This document shows, in pieces, positions 1-10,869 of a stretch of DNA of 64,000 nt. Under the pieces are notes generated by a model. The model made no database searches, was not told the DNA's origin, and worked only from the letters and a program-made list of their open reading frames with translations. Source of the DNA: Aquatica leii (Eukaryota > Arthropoda > Insecta > Coleoptera > Lampyridae); the NCBI GenBank assembly GCA_035610365.1, contig CM069433.1:179506882-179570881 (forward strand). Reading direction: 5' to 3'. Made by a program: the position numbers and the translations under genes. Within the stretch, counting starts at the first letter, position 1, and every line of letters begins with the position of its first letter.

Positions 1-182
1 TCTTACGACAAGCAATGGGTATCGTTGTGAGAAAATTCTACTCCCGTCCTCAAACAGGAAAATTAGTAAATCACAAGGTTAAATATAAAACTTTCCAATT
101 GAAATAAAAATTATTGCCAATACTTCAAACCAGAATCGACAGTAAAAATGTAATCAAATACATCAAAATAAAGCAGTACAAC

Positions 183-3050
183 CAGCGCCGTCCCGAGGGT
201 TAGCGGGGCCTGGCGCAAGAAAATGCGCGGGGCCCTATTACGTATAATTTTCCGGATGAAAGGGGGGGGCAATCAATTTGTCGAGGAAGAAAATGCTATA
301 AAAGCAAGTTTGGAACGAAAAAGGAATTTAAAAAATAATACAAATCAAAGCTTATTTAAGACCTCATTTTATTCAATATTTGGTTTTCGAACAACTCTTA
401 AAATAAGCTTTATATATCCTCACAGGAGACAGGAAGCACGTATCTGATCAATCAAAAGGAACAATTGGGCAATAAAATAAAATAAAATATGGAAACAGAG
501 ATAATTTAAGCATTTGGCATAAATTTACGTACCTATAATACATAAAAAACATAGGGCACGTGCTTGACCGGCTTGACGTGTTTTTTTATTCAAACGCCCA
601 TACACAATTTTCGTTTACATATTTACATTACCGTATTCTACAACTTATTTTTTCATAGACTAGTCGACTACAAATAATGACAGCCAAAGCACACTAACTA
701 GTTCCATTGGTAAAAATGATCTGAAAAGACACTTCGTAGGAGAAATAAGAAGTAAAAACAGTCTTTAAAGCAAGTGATTTCTTTTTACGAAAATTTAATC
801 CTTACGGTTTCTTAAAACTCCCTATTTACTTAAAAAGTACTTTTCGAGCTTTTGCAAAAGCAAAAGCGCTGATTAAATTATTCATATCTAACTTTTTCGC
901 TGTTTCACATTCTATTGATAACGTAGCCAATCCGTTAAGACGCTCCTGCGCCATAGTTGACCGAAGATAATTTTTTATTAATTTCAAAATCGAAAAGGTC
1001 CTTTCCTCCGACGCAACTGTTAGAGGAATGGTTAGCATAATCCGATAGGCCGTTGTTAAATTAGGGTATGACTCTTTTATGGGTGCCAAATACTTTAACG
1101 CGCCTAGTGCGTTTGTTACAGATAGTTGAACAGTGTATCTAAATAACTTTAACTCTCTTTAACTCTCTTCCCCGTCTTTTAGAAAATCCGAGAGTTTTTG
1201 ACAGTTGTCTTCCAATTGCTTTTCCTCCAAATTTGAAAGCATGGAAGGATCGAAAAGAAATCCAAAATATTCGGAAAAAAATTCAACTTCATTGAATCTA
1301 TTCTCTACGCAGCTCAGCGCTGTATCTACGACAGACAAAAAATAGTTTATCCTAAAGTTATTTTCAGCTTCTTTTTGAAGTTCTTCTTTGGTCCTTTCCA
1401 CCCGTTGATCATTTTCCTGACGTTTTTCATCAAATAATCTTTTCGGGGTGCATTGACGACGAATGGAAAATTTCACTCTATAGCCCAGATTTTCCATGAT
1501 TTCTCTAGCGGTGTACATTGCACCGTTGAAGCCAGTGTTACGGTAATTTTAAAAAAAAGATTTTAAACCCCGGAGTTCGTTTAAAGCCGTATCTAAAGTA
1601 GTGCTCTCTGATTGTAGAGTTTGATTTGTTGAGTTCACACAAAATAAAAGATCGTACCAGATAACGAGACTTAATACAAATTCATATGAACTTGTATGAA
1701 GCAACAAAGATTGGGCCTCTGACCGGATAACAGGCTCTTTAGTAGTTTGAGACACTTTTTCAAGAGCTTGGTTGACTCCGCCTAACTGGTACCTGATGGG
1801 CTTAACACTATCAATCCTGCACTCCCACTTCGTGCTGGATAAAGATTTTAGTGTGAAGCCAGGACATAGTTTGCATAAAATGTTCCACCTTTCTGTGGAA
1901 GCTACAAACAAAGTATGAAGACGTTGAACTAGGCCAAAAAATGTCATAGCGTCTTTGTTACATTAAGCCATGTCGCCCAAAAGCAAGTTAAGATTATGCG
2001 CAACGCATGCCATAAACATCGCTCGTTTATTAACATTTTTTACTCGCGTCTGCACTCCCCTATACTTGGACTTCATATTAGCACCGTTATCATACCCTTG
2101 CCCCCTGCAGTCCATGATATCAAGATCATTAGCTTCCAATACTACCTTTAAAACATTAGTTAACCCCTCCCCCCTGGTGTCGTTTACCTCCAAAAACTCG
2201 ATGAACGATTAGACGACCCTTGGAGTTTCAGCCATCATATCAACATACCGGAGGACCAAGGTCATTTGCTCCTTGTGCGAACAGCATTAAGAAGTTTTTC
2301 CTTCGTAGCAGTACCTGTAATCTTTCCCAAAATTTCATTTAAAAAACTTCACTTTGTCAGTATAAAAGTTATAATGCTTAAATTTGGTATAACTTACCTA
2401 GCATCGAAATTATCTGGTTTTGTATAGTGGGACCGAGATAATGCACGAGTGTTTCTTCATCACGCACCCGCCGAAGATGTTCCTTCATCGGCCCGTCAAA
2501 AATAGCAAGCACTTCCATCAGCTTAAGAAAATTTCCATTTTCTCTCTCGAACAGTTTGCTCGAGTTTCCTCGAAAGAATTGGTCTCAGCCAAGTATTGTA
2601 CTGCTGCGATGATTCTTGTCAGTGCATCTCGCCAACGTTTTTTTTCTGCGTTGATCATGTCGGCATGCGCTTGGTTTATGGTGGAGTGTTTTTTAATTCT
2701 TGCGCTGGTGAAAGATTTGATATGGTCTACCGATCGCTGGTGTGACTTGAGGGTTCTTCCGCAATGGCCCCAGTCGCTAAAGCCATCCTTACTACTCAGA
2801 TTGCTATTGCTAGCACTGAATATTAGTTGTAATCACTGTCTTCTCTTTTTTAGCGAACTTTTTATACATCCAGTAGTTGTTTATAATCAAAGGCTCCGAG
2901 TACTTCCATCACTGCTGCGCTGCGTTGCGGCTTTGAGACGTCTCCGGCGCGCAAACGATTGAAAAAAAAATTAAATAGCGGAGCGCGGGGCCTGGACAGC
3001 GCGGGGCCTGGCGCGATCGCACCACTCGCGCCGCCCTCGGGACGGCGCTG
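183..3050 (-). mobile_element. hAT-superfamily DNA transposon with both ends and TSD
   Basis: The element has matching termini: the left end begins cagcgccgtcccgaggg and the right end is its reverse complement, a 17-bp perfect terminal inverted repeat. It is flanked by an 8-bp direct repeat, agtacaac, at 175-182 and 3051-3058. An 8-bp duplication is the hallmark of hAT insertion. Just inside both ends lies the motif cggggcctggcgc in the same orientation, so the subterminal regions share direct as well as inverted repeats. The decayed transposase inside is on the minus strand. The intact TSD and TIR suggest a fairly recent insertion, although the gene has several lesions. Confidence 0.93.
826..2900 (-). 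pseudogene. ZMYM1-like hAT transposase, decayed
   Basis: Read on the minus strand, the order is: an N-terminal zinc-finger region at about 2850-2700 with GFSDW followed by a SxDH block, then EKKRWRDALTRIIAAVQYLA at about 2645-2585, HKEQMTLVLRYVD at about 2280-2240, the core motif CRGQGYDNGANM at about 2110-2075 followed by AHNLNLLL, and the hAT C-terminal dimerisation block at 826-1089 (IPLTVASEERTFS, LKLIKNYLRSTM). These are typical of hAT transposases usually annotated as zinc finger MYM-type protein 1-like. Lesions include a one-base frameshift near 2537, an in-frame stop near 2212, and frame breaks near 1955, 1530 and 1120. The region just before HKEQ, where the first catalytic aspartate should lie, looks degraded. 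It is not functional as it stands. Confidence 0.88.
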
Positions 3051-3058
3051 AGTACAAC

Positions 3059-3370
3059 AACTGCAAATAAAATATAAGTTTTGGCCGCGCGTTAACTAAA
3101 GAATCTATATACCTATACTGTGGTATACATTAAACATTGAGATTTTCTCAACATAAAATAAAATATAAAATATAAGGCAGCTAATCACTTAGATTGTACA
3201 GGTTTCTAAGGTTAAACATCAATAAAATTGAATCAAAATTGTAAACTCCCAATCCAAAGTTTGTAGTAAAGAAGAACTACTAGAATCTAACGAGGTTTGA
3301 AATCTTTAATTTGAAAAATTTCTAACGGCTTATTATCATTATCTGATTTGACTTAATAATTTAAAGATCC
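3059..3370. other. no recognisable feature
   Basis: AT-rich sequence between the hAT element and a gypsy fragment. I see no coding similarity, repeat structure or RNA gene. Confidence 0.5.
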
Positions 3371-3404
3371 TTCAGGTCGCTTAGCTCGATAGAGCGTAAA
3401 GCTT

Positions 3405-4578
3405 CAACAATTTGATTTTGAAGTCATTCACCGCAAGGGAAAACTTAATGTAGTTCCTGACGCAATTTATCGCGCACCTTTGAAAATTAGTTCATTGGAA
3501 TTTTCCGATACTGATCTTGGTCCTTGGTACTTAAAAATGATTGATAATATTACTAATAAACCAAATTCATATCCTGATTAAAGAATAGATGATGGGAAAC
3601 TTTACAAATTTGGTTTAGTAATTTACAAATTAACTCAAATTTAGTTGAATGGAAGTTAGTGGTTCCTAAAAGTTTACCGAAGTCGATTCTACTTCAGTAT
3701 CATGATAACCCTTCTTCTTTGCATTTGGGTGTTGCCAAAACTTTTTCGAAAATGTTAGAATTATATTATTGGCCAAAGTTAAAATCTGATGTCGCTAAAT
3801 ATATTCGCCGTTGTTCTGTTTGTTGTAAGAGTAAATCTTCTCAGTTTAATCACTTTGGATTTATGGGTAAAGGAAAAAAGTTTCATTCTCTTTTCAATGT
3901 TCCTCAATTGATTTAGTAGCTCTTTTACTTCGTTCAAAACAAGGCAATACAGTTCTCTTAGTTGTTTGTGATTTTTTTACTAAATTTACTTTTATTCATT
4001 CGATGCGCAATGCTTCTGCAAAACGTATTTGTGACTATTTGAAAAATTACGTATTTTTGGTTTACGGTGTTCCTCAGATTTGTATGGCGGATAATCGTCT
4101 TCAATTTAAAAGTGCAATGTTTAATAAATTTGTTTAATGCTAGTTATCACCCACAAGTTAATTTCGTAGAAAGAGTTAATAAAGTGATTGGTACTGCTAT
4201 TCGTAATTATATTTTTGCAGCCATAAAGACTGGGATGTTGAAATTCACAAAATTGGTCACGCGTTACGCAATGCTGTGCACGAGTCCACTAAATGGACAC
4301 CTTTTTTTTCTGGAGATTTTTATGATAAGTTCAAGGACTTTAGAGAAGAGGAGTTGACTTTGAATACTCGCAAACAATTATTAGTTAATTAATTGTCTCT
4401 TCATTTAGCTTACGAGCGTAATTGTTATTCTTATAATATACGGAGTAGACCCTTAAAACTTAAACTTGGAAATTTGGTTTGGAAGAAAAAATTCGTTTCT
4501 TCGGATGCGTCAAAGTATTTTAGTTTTAAATTAGCACCAAAATTTATTGAAGCGACGGTTGTTGAAAACTATAGTTAG
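3405..4578 (+). pseudogene. Ty3/gypsy pol fragment: RNase H end and integrase
   Basis: The fragment starts with the end of an RNase H domain (FEVIHRKGKLNVVPDA, about 3410-3460). It continues into the integrase zinc-binding region at 3659-3860, with HLGVAKTF, YYWPKLKSDVAKYIRRC and CSVCCKSK spacing typical of the HHCC domain. The integrase core follows at about 3910-4350 (VVCDFFTKFTFIHSM, VYGVPQICMADN). A C-terminal piece at 4393-4578 contains LKLGNLVWKKKF. There are several stops and frame changes. No LTRs, gag, protease or reverse transcriptase were found beside it, so this is an isolated remnant. The 4614-4853 frame after it is not recognisable. Confidence 0.8.
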
Positions 4579-4859
4579 CAGCCAAACCAAAAGAGGACAA
4601 TTATGAATTCGGCTTGTCAATTCTTCACGGGATAATCAGATCCTTTGGGTGCCTTCTTCATTTGTCATACAGGCGTGATTTAAAAAAATGGCAAGCTAGA
4701 GGCAAAGCCAACAAAAAGAGCATTTCAGAAAGAATAGAAAAAATACAGCGAAGTGTTGTAGAGCTCGCTTTGAATAATATAATAAACGTGATACAGCACG
4801 GAACGACCATGATTCTTTTTTTTTTGAAACCACTGTTAACGTCGTTTATCTAGGCTAGT

Positions 4860-7830
4860 TCGCTAAATGTAAGTAGTTTTTCTTTGGCTGAATTTGCCTC
4901 GTTAGCTTTTTCTATTACGCTTTTAGTAGATGTTCTGGGGAAGATTTATTCAAAGTATTAGTTAGATTAAGCTATTGGGTTAATTACGCGACATTTTTAG
5001 GTATGAAAACAATTCTAAAATGGCGTTATTACCTTTTACCTTTTGGCGAGTTTTGTGGGGTTGCCACACTATCTTTATACACGGTTGTCTCAGGGATTTG
5101 TAACCGATGGAATCCACCTCATTTATAAAATCCGAAGTGACAACAGATGACTTGCACTTTTTTTTGAAATATCAGTAGTGTATACTGTGTTAATTGTCTT
5201 TACTTCTGTAATTAATCAGTCAGCCTTGTGCGTACTACTTCTTAGTATTGTATAATTTTGCTTTTTATTGAATAACTTTTACCTTTAAGCGTATAACTTA
5301 TTTTGTGTAATTACAACGTAGATCATACTGACTTACTTTCAGTTGCAATTAAATGATCTTTAAACTTTATGCATTGTCGTTCAACACGTTGACGTATCAA
5401 GTTTTTTCGATCATTTAAACGCAGTCAAAGCCAAAGTAAGGCACAAACCGTCGTACATAAGCTTATATACCACGCATACTTGTGTAAACGTTACTACTTG
5501 TGACAAAAAATTGTCGGTTGGGTAAGTTTTTGTGCTTATATTTTTCTTTTTTTGCAATTCATTATTATAATTGTCAACTTATATTGCGATTGCATGGTAA
5601 ACAAAATAGTTGATCAAGTACTATTTAAATTTTATTAGAATCAACCACTTATAACGCATGTTAGCGTTGAATATAATTAGTTTGTTTGGACTGTTGCCTG
5701 ATCAAAAGGATCTACATCAATATTATAGCTGTGATATTTGTCGACGAATGTATAAACGTTATTTAATTATTATTGTTCTACCTCTTTCTCTATTTTTTTA
5801 ACTCATATTCTCAGAAGTTGCAAATAAATATAATACTGTTAGAACCTATGTTTTGCAAATTGTTTTTTTCAGTGATCGGCCGATTTAAACAAAGTCTGTA
5901 TCAGATGTTATTTACTTGTTTTGGCACCTTTTTAACTTATTGTATGATTAGCACTCAGAGACTTGCCACCCGCCTGCCGAATTATCCTGAGCTAGACGCT
6001 TACATTTAATAAGCGCTTTGGCTAAAATATCAACAAACATAATAAAAGAAGATTAATTGGCATATGAAAAAATATCTACATGCTTATACATTTTGTACAA
6101 ATAATTTTAGTTTTAAATATTGTAAAGCAGTAGCAGTAGTAATAGAACTGAACCCAAATTATCCAATTTATTTATAATAAAACAACATACACAAAAGCTA
6201 TTTTAGAACAATAAAATACACTAAAATCTCCAACTTTTTAAAAGAAACGCCTTCAAAATAAATAATGAACAAGAAACAATTACTGAATTAACTGTTAAAC
6301 AATTTAAACAAATATTATAAAATATTGATTTAGTATAAACAATTTTTCTAAAAACAGTCTAATAAATCTATAAATAGTTTAATACAAACGACTATAACAT
6401 AAATATATAACGTTCTTAATAAATAAATATAGGTGCATTATGATTTGTATATTTTATGTTTCTGCAATTGAAATTCTAGTCAAGTGTTGGTGAATATTCT
6501 ATTCCTTTTTAGTCGACATATACTCTGCTTTTTCTGAATTTCCCACTTTGACGATTACCGAAAGTGGTGACTGGTGTGTTGAGTCGTCCCAAATAAGAGT
6601 TTTTCTCATAGGGATCGTATTTTCATTTTACAAAATAAAATTATGTATTGTTTTTACAGACGTACGTTGATACAAAAAACGAAAAATTTTAATAATCACT
6701 TTTTAAAAACGTCACAGTTTCTATACGTACATTTCGTAATGAAAAAACTGCGTTAGTAAAAAGAAAAGTGTTATTACAGACAGGAAATGACATCCACTCC
6801 CGCTACGTACTGCTTATGTGCATACATTTCAAATGCATTCAAGTATCCAATTTGCAGTTATTTCAAAATATTCGCTTGAAAAATTTAAAAGTGGCAACAT
6901 ATGAAAGCGTTATCTTTATGAAACAGAGTAAGAGATGTTTTGAATGGTAATAATATCTTTCCGTAATAATTCGCGAGAGTTAAGCCAGTGTATAATAGCA
7001 ACTTAGAAACTTGGGACAGCAGGGGCGGTTTTTTGTTTGTAATAAACATAAATTAATTTGGAAACAACCCCTGGCAGTTCAGGGTTGGTTTACATCAGCT
7101 AAAGACGAAGCTAAAACAGATAGTTGCATCTAGCGCGTGTCTTGAGTCTTTATGTCCCGTTATCCTTCCTGCCTTTAGGGAATGTATAAGATAAACTACG
7201 ATATGGTCTTTAGGGTCGAACGGGGTTTACTAAAGGTTCTCTATCTACTGTACAAGAATATAAAACAAATACGTTAATGTATCACACAGGTACAGGTAAA
7301 CATTTAAATCGACTAGCATATTAACTGAGAACACATGTCAAAGTTATTAATACGACGGGACAAATTCTTCTAAACACGTAATTATATTGTGTTTTATTTT
7401 TGCAATATGTTTTTTACAGTTTAGATATATTAAAATTAGACAACTTCTTTTGCTATAAAAATTTTTTAAAGAAAATAGAATGCGATAGCTACAACTTGAA
7501 AATGTATAACCTTGAGAAAGCGTGAGCTTTTACTAAAGCTAATTTTTCTCTTTTAGCAGGTTATGATTATATGAATTTTTCTTTAAGGTAAAATTTACTT
7601 AGATTTATCAACAGATAATAATTTTGTGTAAGCATTAATTAATTGCTTTTTGATAATAACTAAGAAGGTGTTTTAAAGTTTCTATTTTTATTTATTAAGT
7701 TATTAAAAATGTAAAATATTTCATTTGTTCTACTTCCTAGCAGAATTCAGCGGTTCCACATGCGCGAGAATATATTTGTTATAGATTTTGGTCCGAATGT
7801 CAATTCTGTATAAGCCGATATATTTATTTT
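4860..7830. other. AT-rich intergenic stretch, no supported gene
   Basis: Only short random-looking frames occur here (for example 5773-6009 and 6768-6950). They lack domain motifs and have the base composition of the surroundings. No clear terminal repeats or RNA genes were seen. Part of 5000-5160 could be a remnant of the gypsy 3' end, but nothing supports that. Confidence 0.5.
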
Positions 7831-7839
7831 GTGCTGCGG

Positions 7840-7901
7840 TCACCACCACCACCATCATCGTCTTCTTCACCCCCATCATCATCATTATCACCTCCATCAT
7901 T
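7840..7901. repeat. CAC/CAT/CTT trinucleotide low-complexity tract
   Basis: Imperfect runs of caccac, catcat and cttctt form a pyrimidine-rich strand. The opposite strand reads as an Asp/Gly-rich frame, which is a by-product of the repeat rather than a gene. Confidence 0.85.
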
Positions 7902-7969
7902 CACTTCAAATTTCAAATTAATTAACAGAAATAGGTTACATTCGGCTTTGTTATTATTGCAGAATCGGG

Positions 7970-8462
7970 AAACCACACTGGGAAAAATGAAACTAAAGTA
8001 TCCTATTTTTATGAAAATTTGGATGGACAGAGGCAACCGCATGAAAATGACTCTATTCCCTTAACATTTTCAACAACTATAACAACAACAACTGCTACTG
8101 CAAGTGATGAATTAGTAGGAGTAGGTCCATGTGACCAAACTTGAACATTGAAGAAAGCATTTTCCAGATAGTGTTACAGATTCGGAGATTAAAAAGCGTA
8201 TAATTGGGTCGGGACCGTGCCAACCATTTGGCCCATTACCTAGTGATAAAAAACAACAAGGGAGGTCCTTTTCAGAAAGGCTGAAGTTAAAAAGAACTTG
8301 GTTGTGCTATTCCCTTAAATGTGATAGTGTTTATTGTCAACTTGTTGGTTGTTTCCTCAGAAAAAAACTTTAAGGGCATGGGATTCGGCTGGATTGCGAG
8401 ACTCGAAGCATTTGTCAGGCCGTATAAAAAACATGAAAATTCATCGGATCATGCAGAAGCTT
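7970..8462 (+). pseudogene. hAT transposase, N-terminal half (first part of a split gene)
   Basis: An open stretch preceded by a splice-acceptor-like ttattattgcag at 7950-7961 runs through an acidic, Thr-rich leader. At 8175-8355 comes a TTF-type zinc-finger region: KKRIIGSGPCQPFGPLPSD, then WLCYSLKCDSVYCQLVGCF. After a frameshift in the A-run near 8362-8370 it continues as GFGWIARLEAF and KKHENSSDHAEA, the block that precedes the hAT catalytic domain. The frame stops abruptly at 8462, where the cccaag terminus of a large insertion begins. The reading resumes in phase at 36017. Homology to the 183-3050 transposase (GFSDW, SxDH) supports family assignment. Confidence 0.8.
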
Positions 8463-8890
8463 CCCAAGTAGCAAAAATCAGTTAAAAACGGTTGTAAAAC
8501 TCTCTTGCAACTATGGTTTCAGTAAGGTATTTAGTTACAGAATAGTTGCTGAGTCTTTCCTGATACGTTGTCAATACCGGATTTGGTCAGTTGCAAGGCA
8601 ACTGCAGTAATATTATAACCGTTTTACAACGTGTCTGAAACCGTTGCAATTACTACTTTGTAACTGTTTTGCAGCGTTGCTATAACGGTTTTTTACAAAT
8701 CATGTTTACCTATTCTGAATCGTTTCTGTAATGGTTTATCATCACGGTTTTGTAATTGATTTGTAACATTGTAGTTACCGTTTACAGCAACTGCTATGTA
8801 ACTGTTTTGAAAACATGCTTATTACCATTATTTGAAACTACTTTATAACCGCTTTTGTTAAGCAAGTTATCCAAGATTTTAGTTACTAAC
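8463..8890 (+). repeat. left terminal repeat of the 27.5-kb insertion
   Basis: This region begins cccaagtagcaaaa and is a degenerate array of short half-palindromic words such as gtaaccgtt, aacggttgtaa, ttacaac and gcaactatggttt, occurring in both orientations about every 20-40 bp. The same words make up 35745-36016 in inverse orientation, ending cttggg. The two arrays are the same family but are not colinear base for base. Confidence 0.7.
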
Positions 8891-9115
8891 TGCATCATAA
8901 AGATTAAAACAAAAGTAGAAATAAAAATATATTAATAAAAAGATACAGATATATAAAAAGTTATAATAAATGTACATTATTTAAATTTTTATAGTTTCTT
9001 ATAAAACTAAATTCAAACAAAAAAGATATAATAAAAGAATTTTTACATCTGTTGCAAGTAGGTACCAGTAAACAGGTTTTTACGGCAAATTTTCAAGAAA
9101 AGCGGATTATTTCTA

Positions 9116-9120
<5 letters not shown>

Positions 9121-9177
<57 letters not shown>
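9121..9177. repeat. (TA)n microsatellite
   Basis: An uninterrupted TA dinucleotide run of about 57 bp, immediately followed by an array of GGCAG-type words. Confidence 0.97.
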
Positions 9178-9180
<3 letters not shown>

Positions 9181-9186
9181 ACACGG

Positions 9187-9445
9187 CAGGTTCAAGACCA
9201 ATATTTTTTTTTTAATGTAATCGATACTAAACGTCCCGTGAAATCAATGTATGCGAGTTTTTTTAATTTAACCGATTATATTTTTTATATTTCCAATATT
9301 GGCAGATATGAGGACAAATAAGTTGGGCAGGTTTGAGGACAGTGGTTGATATTGGGACACTACTGCAAAGGCAGTTTTCAGGACAGTTAATGTGCTTGAA
9401 TCTACCGAAGTGGCAGACGGCAGTTTCCAGACACTTTTCAGAACT
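9187..9445 (+). repeat. GGCAG(n)AGGACA degenerate repeat array, copy 1
   Basis: Repeated words of the type ggcagnttnnaggaca occur at ggcaggttcaagac, ggcagatatgaggaca, ggcaggtttgaggaca, ggcagttttcaggaca and ggcagtttccagaca. A similar array in opposite orientation lies at 30368-30616, also joined to a TA microsatellite. The coding frames across it are coincidental. Confidence 0.65.
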
Positions 9446-9595
9446 GGCACATTACCATACTTGATAATTTGCGATACGTATTTTATTCACGGTTTTAGAA
9501 TGTACCTAAACAAAATTGTTTTTATTTTTTGTAACATTTATTTAACGTTAAAATGCAAGAGTTTAATTTGCAATATAGAGAAGCACACACAATGA

Positions 9596-10620
9596 CCAAT
9601 AACAATGATTCCTCGACAGAGTATTTTTGACAGTTGTCACATTTAAACTATCTGTACAAGGGATATTAGAAAATTTTCTTACCGAAAAAGTGTTTATTTT
9701 TATTATATAAGAAAGATGAATTTTCTAACAATATACCTCAATCACATAATATTCATAAGAACATGAAAATATTTATTAAAAGCAGAATGTACTTTTTAAT
9801 ATATAACAAATGAGACAACAATTACAAAAGATCAAGAAAGAGTAGCCGAAGCGTTACAATGCGAAATGCAATTCATCAAAAACAAAACTACGTATTAAAT
9901 TGTATTAAAGTTCTGACTTCTGAAAAATAAAAATACGTTTTCTCATAAATTGATAGTTTTTCAAAAAAAGTGCGGGGGCGCTGCAGTCAACTACAGCGGT
10001 TAGGGAAGTAATATGCGTTTCTCGGTGTGTAGATGGCGTAAAGCAAGTCTTAATTTATATAAGCAATTCAAGGACTTCCACATACGACATTTAAGAAGAG
10101 AGTTTTGATTGTTTTGAGTACAAGCAGATAACTTTTATTATTAAAAATTCATGAAAAAATACAGTGGCAGTAGAGGCGAGTTTTATGTCTATAATTTTAT
10201 AAGGTTCTCGCCTTCTTTCAGTGTCTCCTTTACTTCAAATACTATTTAGCTTGATTCAAGTAGAGTAGAGTATGTACCGTGCACGCGGTTTATTGGAATC
10301 CTGGATAATGTTATCAGCCGGCTAAGGTTTATAGTAATCATAATTTCGGTTAATGTTATCAATTTTCTTCTCCGGTTTGTTTCTACATATGAGCAATCAC
10401 TTATTTTGTATAATTTTTTAGCTGAATTTTCACAACATGCTTGTTTAAAGTAAAAAATTAAATCATTGTAGCCTAAAAATAGTTGTTTTGCATGTTTAGC
10501 TCTTTAGACTTTGTTGTTTGACGTTATTTCAGAAAAACACTTTATGATTTTAATACTATCAAAATAAATTGTAATTACACATTTACTTTTCTAAAAGATT
10601 CGGTACAACATTACAAAATA
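9596..10620. other. no recognisable feature
   Basis: AT-rich sequence between the GGCAG array and the copia element. No domain motif, repeat boundary or RNA gene was seen. Confidence 0.45.
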
Positions 10621-10869
10621 ATTACATATTTTTAAAAGTAATTGTAAAAATTACTTATTTACATCAGAAAAATTTCATCGTCATATGATCCAGTGTTCAC
10701 TATAAACGACAGGTTTTCCACAGCAACATCTAGCAGTCCATCACGTTGCCACATTTATTGCGCCAAATGATTCACATGTTGACAATTTTTGTCCCAGTCC
10801 GATGTTTTAACGTTATGCAGATACTTGCTCTCAATAATAAACGGAAAGCCAAACGAAATAATTGAATAA

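Noticed and set aside
2420-2962. 180-codon plus-strand frame
   Set aside because: It is the antisense shadow of the hAT zinc-finger and pre-catalytic region, which reads on the minus strand.
5000-5160. Possible LTR remnant after the gypsy integrase
   Set aside because: No second copy of this sequence was found in the window and no tg...ca boundaries with a TSD were seen.
7017-7040. cagcaggggcggtttttt as a possible left hAT terminus for the split hAT
   Set aside because: No inverse partner was found after 37546 and no TSD could be matched.
7824-8064. Asp/Gly-rich and Pro/Ser-rich frames on both strands
   Set aside because: Both are produced by the CAC/CAT/CTT trinucleotide tract; only the 3' part of this region (after 7961) has hAT-like continuation.
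10620-10860. Minus-strand reading with DWDKNCQHVNHLAQ downstream of the copia break
   Set aside because: Does not continue copia RNase H and matches no family I can name; too short to call.
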